Positions 1-9,449 of a stretch of 64,000 bases of DNA are shown here, piece by piece; position 1 is the stretch's first letter, and every line of letters begins with the position of its first letter. The notes below the pieces were generated by a model. It was not told where the DNA came from. It did not search any database and was given only the letters and a program-made list of their open reading frames with translations. The position numbers were made by a program, and so were the translations under genes. The DNA comes from Terfezia claveryi. Its lineage: Eukaryota; Ascomycota; Pezizomycetes; Pezizales; Pezizaceae. The stretch is from positions 186,001 through 250,000 of the forward strand of contig WHUX01000054.1 of assembly GCA_015179025.1 (NCBI GenBank), in the 5' to 3' direction.

Positions 1-399
1 TATGATACAGCAGTTACCCATCATATAACCAACGAATATAACCAACTTACTGATATCTAACACAACCTCAGCATTGAGGTATCTGCCCATGATCAAACTA
101 AATCTATTTGCTACACTATAGAAACTCTAGTATTCAGACACAATAGCTATAATATCTGTCATAAGTAATACTTATATGACTCTATATATAACAATATTAT
201 TAGTAGCCTTTGAATACCAGAAGACTTTATTATACAAGAAAAGAAAGGCAAGGTAGAGCTAAAAACTGGAAGAAAAATACTTTATAAAATGGATTGAGAT
301 ATTGACAGAATATGGATTAAGCCTAAGAATACAATTGAAAACTAGAAGAGAGCAAGAATAAATAAAATTAAAGAAAAGCAAGCTGCAATTAGCTTGTAT
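1..399 (+). pseudogene. copia pol fragment: protease end and pre-integrase region
   Basis: The frame beginning YDTAVTHHITNEY resembles the copia retropepsin active site (D-[ST]-G-A-x-x-H-[IM]) with the glycine changed, followed by a region like the GAG-pre-integrase linker. Several stop codons interrupt it. The last codons (S-L-Y-E) continue into R-Y-E-Y-I at 6258 once the gypsy element and one copy of its GAAAG duplication are removed. This supports both the identity and the insertion history. It cannot be functional. Confidence 0.6.
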
Positions 400-404
400 G
401 AAAG

Positions 405-863
405 TGTAACGGCGTAAGTCGATGGCTGTGGCTATAACTAAAGACGTGACTCCAAGGAGCGCACGAAGACGAAACTATAACCGTAGATTGAAGTATCAGG
501 ACAAAAGGCAGAGTCTGTATTACCAAGGTTATAATACAAGACGTTGCGTAAGGAACAAGAACAAGAAACGACAACTACTGCTTCCTATATACACGATTGC
601 CGTGGCCAAAGGAGTGGCGCCCGGCTAACTTGACGTCACCTGCGATCGCAGGTGATACTCCGCGATCCACCTCTCTAATCCCTTCTAGTATTAAGACACT
701 CGCCTGGCAGCGCCAACTCAGCTGACACTCGAACAAGTCTGTTCGGGTGTCAAATACCACGCTGACACTCGAACAAGCCTGTTCGGGTGTCAAATACCAC
801 GCTGACACTCGAACAAGCCTGTTCGGGTGTCAAATACTTCGCAAGTAAATCAACGCCGTGACA
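405..863 (-). repeat. 3' LTR of the gypsy element
   Basis: 459 bp, starting TGTAACGG and ending CGCCGTGACA on the plus strand. It matches 5794-6252 at a constant offset of 5389 with no difference seen. In element sense this is the downstream LTR. It holds three tandem 40-bp units (721-840), a TATA-like TATATA and the segment complementary to the primer site. Confidence 0.95.
721..840. repeat. Three tandem 40-bp palindrome-containing units in the LTR
   Basis: Units at 721-760, 761-800 and 801-840. Each carries an imperfect dyad of the form TGACACtCGAACA...TGTTCGgGTGTCA. The first unit differs from the other two by one base (AAGTCT against AAGCCT). The same array is in the other LTR at 6110-6229. 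In element sense the array lies upstream of the TATA box, so it could be an enhancer or repressor-binding array; that role is inference. Confidence 0.9.
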
Positions 864-867
864 ATAT

Positions 868-876
868 CCCCTCCTT
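868..876 (-). other. Polypurine tract next to the 3' LTR
   Basis: Element-sense AAGGAGGGG, followed by ATAT and then the LTR start at 863. Position and composition fit a plus-strand priming tract. Confidence 0.75.
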
Positions 877-897
877 ATGGCCGAAGTCCCTTGAGGC

Positions 898-1230
898 TTA
901 GTCTTCGTCTTCCGGCAATGGTCCTGGTTTGCTCGGATATCGTCTGTGGAAGTCATCAATAGCCTTAAGTTTGTTGATGTTGGTTGCCGGTTCCCAGTCT
1001 GGTCTTTCAAACCCTACCCATTTCACTAAGTACTCTAATTTCCTCCTCCGAAGACGAGAATCCAAGATTTCTTCCACATGCCACTCCTCCTCATTATCAA
1101 CTATCACTGGTGGAGGTGGTGGGTTGTATTGCCCAGGTAGGGGATTATTATTTGCCGGGTCGAGGAGTGAAACATGCTGGACTCGGTGGTAATGCACACT
1201 GGCGGGGAAGTCGAGTTCGTATGCATAGGG
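898..1230 (-). CDS. pol: Gypsy Pol C-terminal chromodomain
   Basis: This frame encodes a chromodomain: the segment around [11 protein letters not shown]...YLVKWVGF...WEP has the aromatic and VKW core of the family, ending in an acidic tail. It is -1 relative to the integrase frame, and the switch fits a C4 run (plus-strand 1228-1231). In chromoviruses this domain targets integration to marked chromatin, which may explain insertion into an older silenced element. That targeting is inference. Confidence 0.85.
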   Translation of the reverse strand, partial: PYAYELDFPASVHYHRVQHVSLLDPANNNPLPGQYNPPPPPVIVDNEEEWHVEEILDSRLRRRKLEYLVKWVGFERPDWEPATNINKLKAIDDFHRRYPSKPGPLPEDED

Positions 1231-4040
1231 GATATGACCTTTGTGATCTTGTAGGGGCCAATCCGTTTATGGTCGAGCTTTCTACTTGGTCGTTGTGTTG
1301 TAATGTGCTGGCTATTAAACCAAACCAGATCTCCCTCCTTGAATACTGGGGCATTATCCCGTCCTTTGTCTGCTTGCTCCTGTTGCCGTGCCTGCGCCCT
1401 AGCCATCTCGTTTTGTAAGTGTTCCGTTATTTCCTTGATCTTCCTGGCCACCTCTATAGTACTCCGCTCATCAGGTCGTATGGGCTTTTCCTCGAAACCA
1501 AATTGCCACAGCGGGTCATAACCATAATTCGCAAAGAAGGGAGATGACCCAGTTGTTTCAGAAGCTTGATTATTAGCTGCAAACTCGGCGAGATGCAACC
1601 AGTTCTCCCAGTCATCCTGCAAATAATTAACATAAACCCGTAAATATTGTTCTAGAGTGGCATTGACTCGCTCGGTCTGACCGTCAGTTTGAGGGTGAAA
1701 TGGTGTGGACAGGAGAGATTGAATCTTAAGCACTTGACAGAGAACTTTCCAAAAATGAGAGATGAATTGAGACCCACGGTCTGATACAATTGTTCTAGGA
1801 AGACCATGGAGGCGGAAGATATGCCGAGCATATAGATCTGCTAACTGCTCTGCAGTAGTGGTATCACGACAGGGAATGAAGTGCCGCATTTTAGTTAGTC
1901 GACATACTACTACCAAAATTGCGTTGTATCCATTTGACCAGGGTAGCCCAATAATGAAATCCATGGAGATGTCTTGCCAAGCACCTTGGGGAATTGCGAG
2001 TGGTCGAAGAATGCCGTATGGGGCATGTCGTGTCGTTCGAGCACGTTGACAGGGGTGACAGTTGCGTACATACTGATCGACATCCCTATGCATTTTTGGC
2101 CAATAATATTGTCGCGAGATAAGCTCAAGCGTCTTGGATCGCCCTGGATGCCCAGCTGCTGGGATATCGTGATGGTCCTGGATTAGACGGAGCTTTAGGG
2201 GCATATAATTTGGTACATATATCCGCCTACGATATCTTAGCTTTCCATTATCCTCTTCGCATTCGGCTAACGAGATGTCCTTAGATCGCTTCTCTCCTTG
2301 TTGTAGCTTAACTAATATCTTCCTTGGCAGTGGATCAACTTCAAAGCCCCTATTAAACAAGTCCTCTAGTCTTAGCTCTTCTACTGTCGCATTGATTGTT
2401 AAATTGTGAGGTTTGAGAACGACTTGATTTTGAAACCTTATACGTTCATCTCCTTCCTTTGGAAGGTCTCCTGACCTTCTTGTTAATGCATCTGGTTTCC
2501 CCCCTGCTTTACCTGGGCGGTAAACTATCTTGAAGTTGAAGCGGGAGAGAAATTCTGACCATCGAGCTTGACGGCGGTTGAGGAGTTTTGTTGACATAAA
2601 GTATTCTAGATTCTTATGATCTGAGAGTACTTTAATTGGGTGGGGGGTGGATTCTAATTCAGCTCGCCATTCTTCGAAGCATCGGATAATAGCCATTAAT
2701 TCCTTATCATAAATCTCATAGTTGCATTCAGTTGGTGAGTGCTTCTTAGAGAAGTAAGCAACAGGGTGAAGTATGCCATTATCGTCATATTGCGAAAGAA
2801 TTCCAGCAGAAACGTAGTCTGATGCATCTGTTTCTACTATAATTTCACGGTCAGGATCAAAATGCTGGAGAACGGGAGCGGAAGTAAACGCTGTTTTAAG
2901 GTTTTGGAACGCCTTCTGGCATTCTTCGCTCCAATGCCAGGTTGTATTTTTTTTTGTTAGTTTCACGATAGGAGCTACAATCTTGGAGAAGTCTTTGATA
3001 AACCGGCGATAAAAATTGGCGAATCCTAGAAAAGCACGAGCATCATGAAGGTTAATTGGGGATTCCCAGTCCATTACGGCCTTAACTTTAGCTGGATCCA
3101 TTTGTATCCCTTCTGCGGAGATAATCATGCCTAGGTAGTGGACCGTGGTCTTATGAAATTCACACTTCTCGGGTTTTAGGTAGAGGCCGGCTTTTTGGAG
3201 AGCTTGCAATACCTTGGTAACATGTGTTCGGTGTTCTTCGAGGGTATCGCTATATATTAAAATGTCATCAAGATAAGCCGTACAGAAATTGTCAAGGAAG
3301 GGATGGAGAACATCATTAATAAAATGTTGGAAGCTGGCAGGAGCATTTGTGAGGCCGAAAGGCATAACTAAGGTCTCATATAAGCCATAACGAGTTCGGA
3401 ATGCTGTTTTCCATTCCTCTCCTTCCGCCATCCGGATGAGGTTGTAGGCGCTTCTAATGTCAAGAGCCGTATAGTATCGTGCCTTAGAAAGTCTAGTCAA
3501 AGTCTCTCGTATAAGGGGTAGTGGGTATCGGTTCTTGATGGTACCATCATTAAGACCACGATAATCCACACAAAGACGCAAGGACCCATCCTTCTTCTTA
3601 ACAAATAAGATAGGTGCACCTGCGGGAGATGAGGAGGCACGAATAAATCCTTTGGACAGGTTTTCTTCTAACCATACTTTAAGAGCCTCTAACTCTGGTT
3701 TTGATAGGGAGTATAGAGGTCCAAAAGGGGGAGTAAATCCTTCTTTAAGAGGAATTTTATGGTCGTAAGGTCGGTGGGGGGGAGGATTTCCGCAATAGCC
3801 TTCTTAAATAATGGAAGGAATTCGTGGTATTCAGAAGGCACTAGTTCCTTGATCTTATCCTCCTCCGTCTTAGGTTGTTGTTCAGGATCTTTTAAAGCCA
3901 TGTTAAGTTCGTAGATAGTTGTTCGGAAGGCTGTTTCCACCTGCTTTGCTTTTTTAACTAGGCGACTAAAGGTTGATCCTGCAATAAGGGCAATTCCGGG
4001 GTTTTCTGGAACTGGAATTGAGATACCCTTTATGGTCGAG
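1104..4040 (-). pseudogene. pol: Gypsy Pol, reverse transcriptase - RNase H - integrase
   Basis: The frame is read from about 4040, with a -1 break at a C7 run (plus-strand G7, 3776-3782), then stays open to 1104. It carries the VDYRGLND and MPFGLTNAP motifs of reverse transcriptase and YLDD at 3267-3278. RNase H shows ETDASD and YDKELMAI. Integrase has a HHCC finger with a CHPCQRAR end and the D,D-35-E core ([23 protein letters not shown]). The downstream end leaves frame near a C4 run at 1228-1231. The first Met-like start near 3581 is not a real start, because conserved sequence continues upstream. Enzymatic domains look intact apart from the frame breaks. Confidence 0.92.
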
Positions 4041-4572
4041 GGTTTTTCACAACAATGGTGGAGACAAAATCGGAGTCGAAAGTAACAGTGTTCTTAGCGA
4101 AACGGATATTCACATCATGACGTCGTAGCCATGGAAGTCCTAATACTATGGGGTAGTGGCCTAGTTTGGTAATAAACAGTGGAAGTTCCTCTTGGTGCTG
4201 ATCAATTATTAGCTTTAGCTTGCTAATGTGTGTGATTGTCCCTGACTCGATTGGTCGCCCATCAATGACTTCTAGTGTTCGAGGATTATTGAGTTTATAA
4301 AGGGGGAGTTGGTGATGGCTTGCAAATTCCTGGTCTATAAATGCATAACCCGTTGCTCCGCAGTCTATCAGGGCATGAGTATGGATTCTGGAACCATTAT
4401 CGTTTAATTCACAACTAACTATAAGGTGATTCCCATCCAAAAACTCTTCCTCTGAAGACTGTAAAGACGAACTGGAAATGCTTAAAGAGTCCAGAAATTT
4501 ATCCTGCCTCAACTCAGTGCCATCCTTCTGAGGTGAGGCTACTCTTTTGCCTGTTCCCCAACTTCTAGTCCC
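4030..4572 (-). CDS. pol: Gypsy Pol, aspartic protease segment
   Basis: Frame open from 4572 (just after a TAA, inside the end of gag) to 4030. The active-site motif is ALIDCGATG, with Cys where most retropepsins have Ser or Thr; Asp and Gly are kept. The flap-like and C-terminal ILGLPW-type motif is present as VLGLPWLRRHDVNI. Pol is probably expressed by -1 frameshifting from gag. The frame ends at a stop next to an A5 run (about 4042-4047), after which the sequence continues in another frame toward reverse transcriptase. That break may be a lesion, a consensus error or a second recoding site. Confidence 0.85.
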   Translation of the reverse strand, partial: GTRSWGTGKRVASPQKDGTELRQDKFLDSLSISSSSLQSSEEEFLDGNHLIVSCELNDNGSRIHTHALIDCGATGYAFIDQEFASHHQLPLYKLNNPRTLEVIDGRPIESGTITHISKLKLIIDQHQEELPLFITKLGHYPIVLGLPWLRRHDVNIRFAKNTVTFDSDFVSTIVVKNPRP

Positions 4573-5744
4573 TTATTCGTATTCTCCATAACCGTTTCGG
4601 CAACTTGTAGGGTACGTTTTTGTACGTGTGGGCAAGTTCTAACCCCATGTCCCATTCCTCCACAATAATAGCACCTCCCTTCAGCCATTCTCTTTGCTTT
4701 TTCCTCCGGAGATATCTTCTTCCTTCCTGCAGACAAATCCATGGGCCCAGGGTGAGTACCCGTGGCTGTAGAGGTAGAGGGAGTTTGGACTATTTGGGGG
4801 TTAACTGGAGCGGGAGCGGTAGGGCGTGATATCATTCGGGGCGTTGGTCCAACACGATTACGCATTTGGGTTTGTAGCGCGCGGCGACGAGTATCTAGCC
4901 TTTGGCAGACCTCCACATACTCGTTAAACTCCGTGGGCTCAGGATGTATGGCGAGGAGATCTTGTTGTAATTGGTAGGAAAGTCCGCGCTTTAGAGTTGC
5001 CAACTTAGCCGTATTACCCCAACTCGTTTCAGCTGCATATCGTTGAAATTCGGCAAAATAGGCAGCGAACTCCCTGGCCCCCTGAATCATCGTTTGTAGT
5101 TTGTACTCTGCGTTGGCTACTCGATTTGGATCGCCGAATGCATTTTCGAGAATGGTAATAAGTGCTGCTAGGTTGGTTAAGTTCACCGTATCGTTTTCAA
5201 CGTAAGGGGTAACCTGATCTAGGGCATCTTCAGCTAAGGAATTTACTGCTAGTCGAAGTTTTGCTTGTTCGTCACTATAAGTAGCAGCCTTTAGTCGTAG
5301 TTGGGTAAGGAAAGGGCGCAGCTTATTTCGGTCTTTTCCAGAGAATTTTTCTGGGTTGGGTATCTTTTCTGAACGACTCCCTCCTTCTCCTGGTTGCAAC
5401 CGAGCCAAAGTCGCATTGATAGCCCTCATATCTTCCAACTGCGTTCGAAGCTCATTAATCACTGTCTCTTGAGTAGTTACTTCATTTCGTAACTCTTGAG
5501 TGGCTGTGCGTAAGGTTGTATCTTCTTGTTGCCGCGCCGTGAGTTGATTCGTTAAGTTCGTTACTTGGGTTCGTAATCTTACGACATCTTGTCGTCGGTC
5601 TGGTAGCCCTAGTAGCTGATCTAGTAGGGTAATGGTTTCATTGAGTATTCCGGTGTAGTCCTGGTTTGCTGAGTTCAACGCAGTTCGCAAACGAGGAACT
5701 AGGTCAACAATAGCGGCCGGCAATTCAACAACGGGCTGAGTCAT
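4539..5744 (-). CDS. gag: Gypsy Gag capsid/nucleocapsid polyprotein
   Basis: A 401-residue open frame starting at an ATG about 50 bp inside the 5' LTR. A coiled-coil-prone N-terminal half with heptad-like Leu and Gln is followed by a capsid-like region and a CCHC zinc knuckle at about residues 358-371 (C-x2-C-x4-H-x4-C, CYYCGGMGHGVRTC). This is the packaging and nucleocapsid signature of LTR elements. The stop at 4539 overlaps the protease frame by 34 nt, and that frame is -1 relative to gag. No canonical slippery heptamer was recognised in the overlap. The reading frame is intact. Confidence 0.93.
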   Translation of the reverse strand: MTQPVVELPAAIVDLVPRLRTALNSANQDYTGILNETITLLDQLLGLPDRRQDVVRLRTQVTNLTNQLTARQQEDTTLRTATQELRNEVTTQETVINELRTQLEDMRAINATLARLQPGEGGSRSEKIPNPEKFSGKDRNKLRPFLTQLRLKAATYSDEQAKLRLAVNSLAEDALDQVTPYVENDTVNLTNLAALITILENAFGDPNRVANAEYKLQTMIQGAREFAAYFAEFQRYAAETSWGNTAKLATLKRGLSYQLQQDLLAIHPEPTEFNEYVEVCQRLDTRRRALQTQMRNRVGPTPRMISRPTAPAPVNPQIVQTPSTSTATGTHPGPMDLSAGRKKISPEEKAKRMAEGRCYYCGGMGHGVRTCPHVQKRTLQVAETVMENTNKGLEVGEQAKE

Positions 5745-5782
5745 TGTTCGTAGCTAGGGGTTGCGCTCAGTAGAGTGTATCG

Positions 5783-5791
5783 ACGCAACGT
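5783..5791 (-). other. Putative self-primed primer-binding site
   Basis: Two bases after the inner end of the 5' LTR the element-sense strand reads ACGTTGCGT. Its exact complement lies in the LTR at 5930-5938 (and 541-549), downstream of the TATA box. I found no match to a tRNA 3' end (TGG...) here. Tf1/sushi-type elements prime reverse transcription with the 5' end of their own RNA in this way. The pairing is visible; the mechanism is inferred. Confidence 0.55.
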
Positions 5792-5974
5792 AGTGTAACG
5801 GCGTAAGTCGATGGCTGTGGCTATAACTAAAGACGTGACTCCAAGGAGCGCACGAAGACGAAACTATAACCGTAGATTGAAGTATCAGGACAAAAGGCAG
5901 AGTCTGTATTACCAAGGTTATAATACAAGACGTTGCGTAAGGAACAAGAACAAGAAACGACAACTACTGCTTCC

Positions 5975-5980
5975 TATATA
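5975..5980 (-). promoter_or_regulatory. TATA box of the gypsy 5' LTR
   Basis: TATATA within the 5' LTR, with the copy at 586-591 in the 3' LTR. It is the only good TATA in the LTR. The segment complementary to the primer site begins about 37-42 nt downstream, a plausible transcript start region. Inferred from position only. Confidence 0.6.
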
Positions 5981-6109
5981 CACGATTGCCGTGGCCAAAG
6001 GAGTGGCGCCCGGCTAACTTGACGTCACCTGCGATCGCAGGTGATACTCCGCGATCCACCTCTCTAATCCCTTCTAGTATTAAGACACTCGCCTGGCAGC
6101 GCCAACTCA

Positions 6110-6229
6110 GCTGACACTCGAACAAGTCTGTTCGGGTGTCAAATACCACGCTGACACTCGAACAAGCCTGTTCGGGTGTCAAATACCACGCTGACACTCG
6201 AACAAGCCTGTTCGGGTGTCAAATACTTC
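6110..6229. repeat. Three tandem 40-bp units in the 5' LTR (second copy)
   Basis: Same array as 721-840, at 6110-6149, 6150-6189 and 6190-6229. It lies about 130-255 bp upstream of TATATA (5975-5980) in the direction of transcription, a position suited to control of the element's own promoter. Confidence 0.9.
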
Positions 6230-6257
6230 GCAAGTAAATCAACGCCGTGACAGAAAG

Positions 6258-8232
6258 GTATGAATACATTTCCTATAATACTCTTAAAACTCTTTCTGAA
6301 TACCTAAAAAATCAGAAAGAGAAGATCTAATATAAGGCATATGAATAAGAGAAGGCCACCAAACTAGCCATGTCCAAGTAGTTCAAAGATCTATAGATTA
6401 GGACAAACTGACTTCTAGAACAGGTCCATGCAGACCTTATCGAACCAATCAAATCTCCTATACCTAGTAAACAATACCAATATCTGCTAGTAATTATAGA
6501 TGACTTTAGTTAATATATAGCTATATAGCTCCTTTAGAAGAAGAGTAAGACTGGGAAAGCATTAATCGAAATAATTAACAAGCTGGAAGCAGCCATAAAT
6601 CTATAGGTTAGCCTGATCCAGGCAGACTAGAGAGGAGAATTCCATAATAATGAGCTTTAAGAGGAACTAAAGTAATGAGGTATAACCTCTAAAGAAACTA
6701 TCCTGAAGTATAGTAAAACAAATGCTATAATCGAATGAGCAAACCAACTAATCCTTACTATGAGTAGAATAGCTCTAATAGGATCAACTCTACCTAAAGG
6801 CCTATAGAATAAAGCCTCAAGTTGGGCAGCTTATACTAAAAATCAGATTCCTTATAAGACTTTTTAAAAAAAAACCTCCATCGAAATCTTGTTCAAAAAG
6901 GATCTAGAAATTGAGTGAATAAAGCTAAGACTATTTGGACAGTGAGTCCTCTGCTTTAATTATGATATCTTTGATAAGCTCTCTCTAAGAAGTTATAAAG
7001 CCAATATAATTGGTTATACAGAAAGCTTTGAAAGCTACTAGGTATGAACAGATACTAGCTAGATTAAGCTTGCCCTCTGGCTAGTTCCTATAGAAATTTC
7101 AGAGACTAGCAGCTTAGAATCTCTAGATAAAGCCCTTAGTGAAGAGTTTGGGGAAAACAATACTCTTTAGAAATAGAAACCTGAAGATCTTTTGGAACTT
7201 CTGAGATTACTAACACTAGTTCCTCAGCTAACAGAACTGTCCCCAATAAGAAAGTCTAGAAAAATTTCTAAGAATTGGGAAGGTATGGTTAGAACTAGAA
7301 AATTAGAGTGACAACTTGTCCATAGGAGGATATTTGTAGTAGGGGCCAATCTGGATCATCCAACTGATAAACAAGCTCACAATTCTCCACAAGCACCTGA
7401 ATAGGCTAAAGCTTAAGCTAAAGCATAAGAATAATTAAACCGATATAGAGTATACACCAAAATTAACAAATCTGAAATCTCTGAAGAAACATGAATTATT
7501 GATACCAAATAAGTATACTTAGTCAAAAGAAAAATAGATAAAAGTATTGAGAAATACAAAGCTTATAAGGTTAGGAGAGGGTTCACCTAAGAAGCAGATA
7601 TCAATTATGATGAAACCTATGTACAAATGATATGACTAGAAACCTTCAAAAACCTTCTAGTCATTACTTTCTATCAAGATTAGGCAATCTGGTAATAGGA
7701 TGTTATGGTGTCATATCTACAAGCTCTCCTTAAATACAATGTCTATATTATTGACATAAATAAAAAAGGAGAGGTTGAATACTAGAAGCTCGACAAAGCT
7801 CTCTATAGCTTAAAGCAAGCAGGACACAAATAGTTCAAGACCCTCTATAATATCCTCTTAATACTCGAAATATATCAGTGTATAGGAGATGAAGGAACCT
7901 AAACAACCCAAAGCCATAACACTATAATTGGCACTCATATTAAAGACCTCCTTAGGATTGCTCCTACAGAAGAAGACCTCAACAAAATAGAGGAAAGCAT
8001 TGAAGGAAGAGTCGAGCTGGATAAACTAGGGAAACCTATGAATATGCTTAGAATGAAACTACATTGGTCAATAGAGTAAGTTATACTAATACAGACCTGC
8101 CTCATAGAATCAATAATGAAAAGCTTCCTACCTCAAATTGACCTACATGGCAATCCTGAAGGAAAGCAATCTCTACTACTCGACGTGCAGCAATACACCA
8201 GTGATGGAAAACACGAGGAAGTGGCAAAATAC
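6258..8232 (+). pseudogene. copia integrase and reverse transcriptase, stop-riddled
   Basis: One plus-strand frame reads through as copia integrase (HADLIEPI, LLVIIDDFSWY with W from a stop, a later D and E) and reverse transcriptase (NYDETY, then LETFKNLLVI, SYLQA, KALYSLKQAGHK). It holds dozens of TAG, TAA and TGA codons. Compared with the family these fall at Gln, Trp and Arg positions, as C-to-T changes on either strand would produce. The region is A+T-rich. Long dead; its age contrasts with the identical LTRs of the gypsy element inside the same copia copy. Confidence 0.7.
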
Positions 8233-8880
8233 TAGTTGATAATAGGGAGTCTACTCTTCATTGCTCAGATGATGAGACCCAAGATCTCGATTTATGTCAA
8301 TTTATTAGAACGAAGGACCAAGGATCATACTCTGAAGCATTACCAAACTGCCCTCCAGGTCTTGCAGTATTTGTGTTTGACCAAGCATGATGGGCTGCGA
8401 TTAAAGAAGCCAAAAGCCAATGAGTTAGCAGTCAATATATTTGCAGATGCCTTGTACGGAGGAGAGAAAGCCCGGTCACAGACAGGAGTTCTGATCATAC
8501 TGAGGAACCAATTGGTAGGATGGTACAGCTGGAGACAGGATATTATCATTCTATCGATACCCGAAGCGGAATACATCAGCGACTGCGAAGGAGCGAAGGA
8601 TGCAGCCTGGCTGAATCAATTCCTCTTAGAATTAGGGATAAAAACCACACTGACTCTAGTAACAGACAGTGAAGGAGCCTACAATCTCAGTAAGGTAATG
8701 AAATTCGTACGACGGAGCCGGCATATAGAATACTGATTCCACTACCTCCAACAGCAAGTACGATTAGGACGCTTGAAGATACGAATGATACCAGGAAAGG
8801 ACAACCCAGCCGACTCTCTGAATGGCTGGAAAGACAAATGGATGTCGACAGTTATGACATCCCGATCCTAGATATGACAG
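8233..8880 (+). pseudogene. copia RNase H domain
   Basis: Open from just after a TAG at 8233 to a TGA at about 8734 and readable beyond it. It shows IGSLLFIAQMMRPKI (end of reverse transcriptase), NIFADALYGG, the SIPEAEYIS motif, WLNQFLLELG and DSEGAYNL, as in copia RNase H, then the H-I-E-x-x-x-H-Y-L motif broken by one stop. It is visibly less A+T-rich and less damaged than the sequence immediately upstream. Not functional alone. Confidence 0.8.
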
Positions 8881-8934
8881 AAAAAGAACTGATGGCAGCT
8901 GGAATGAATGTATGGGCGCTCGAGTAGGGGAGAG

Positions 8935-9449
8935 TGTTGGAATTACTCTCGACTCATGGAACATCACTGGCTGGAAAAGGACAGTTTGAATTCTGGGTAT
9001 GAACATGGGTAGAATCAAGGATCCCAAAGAGGCCGGTCTCAATTAGGGAAAGCAGGATATAAGGAGCTGAAACTGTCGTAAGGAAAGGGAATTTTTCTTT
9101 AGAGCACTAGAACCGTAGCAACAAGTCTATAGCGATATCTAGATATCTCCTCTTTGAATACACACGATCAATTATCTTCACGATTCCTCCGCTGCATAAC
9201 CTCGTAATCTTACAGAGCCTTACTCTCCTTTGTCAAAATTCACCTTATTTCCGGGACATCTTCGTATCACATGAATCTCCTTCGTTAAAAGCCTTATGGT
9301 ATATATAGCTGAGCACGGCGGAGGCAGGTTCAATTGTCTATGTAACCCTTGAATTCACCCGGGCTTCTGCGTGGCTCATCATCCACCCCTTATTCGGATA
9401 CCTTATTCCTTTCTGAAAAGAAGAAAATTTCCAAGAACTCAGGATAACA
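8935..9449 (+). repeat. copia 3' LTR (candidate)
   Basis: Begins TGTTGGAATT after the purine tract AGTAGGGGAGAG and ends ...GGATAACA, giving TGTT...AACA termini. A TATATATAG-like sequence lies near 9300. About 515 bp. No second copy is in the window to confirm the 3' edge. Confidence 0.6.

Larger units (their letters stand above)
405..6252 (-). mobile_element. Full-length Ty3/gypsy chromovirus LTR retrotransposon (5848 bp)
   Basis: Bounded by two 459-bp LTRs (405-863 and 5794-6252) that I find identical by eye, each TGT...ACA. The perfect 5-bp target duplication GAAAG lies at 400-404 and 6253-6257. Coding is on the minus strand: gag with a CCHC knuckle, aspartic protease, reverse transcriptase, RNase H, integrase and a C-terminal chromodomain, the order of chromoviruses. 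A polypurine tract precedes the 3' LTR and a self-complementary primer site follows the 5' LTR. Identical LTRs imply a recent insertion, yet pol is split by three single-base frame breaks at short homopolymer runs. The host sequence is the older copia element. Confidence 0.96.
5794..6252 (-). repeat. 5' LTR of the gypsy element
   Basis: Copy of 405-863. In element sense transcription should start inside this LTR, downstream of TATATA at 5975-5980, and run toward lower coordinates into gag at 5744. Flanked on the outside by the target duplication at 6253-6257. Confidence 0.95.
1..9449 (+). mobile_element. Ty1/copia LTR retrotransposon, decayed, 5' end outside window, split by a gypsy insertion
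   Basis: Conceptual translation of 1-399 and 6258-8880 on the plus strand gives the Ty1/copia order: a degenerate protease motif, an integrase core, reverse transcriptase and RNase H. Many in-frame TAG, TAA and TGA codons sit where the family usually has Gln, Trp or Arg. A 3' LTR candidate starts at 8935 after a purine-rich tract. The 5' LTR lies upstream of the window. The Ty3/gypsy element at 405-6252 interrupts the element between protease and integrase, and the copia reading frame resumes exactly across the 5-bp target duplication. The family call is firm; the outer end rests on LTR termini that cannot be checked against a second LTR. Confidence 0.8.

Noticed and set aside
4539..4572. Programmed -1 slippery heptamer at the gag/pol overlap
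   Set aside because: GGGGAAC and GCAAAAG are present but not in the X-XXY-YYZ phase, so I do not claim a specific site.
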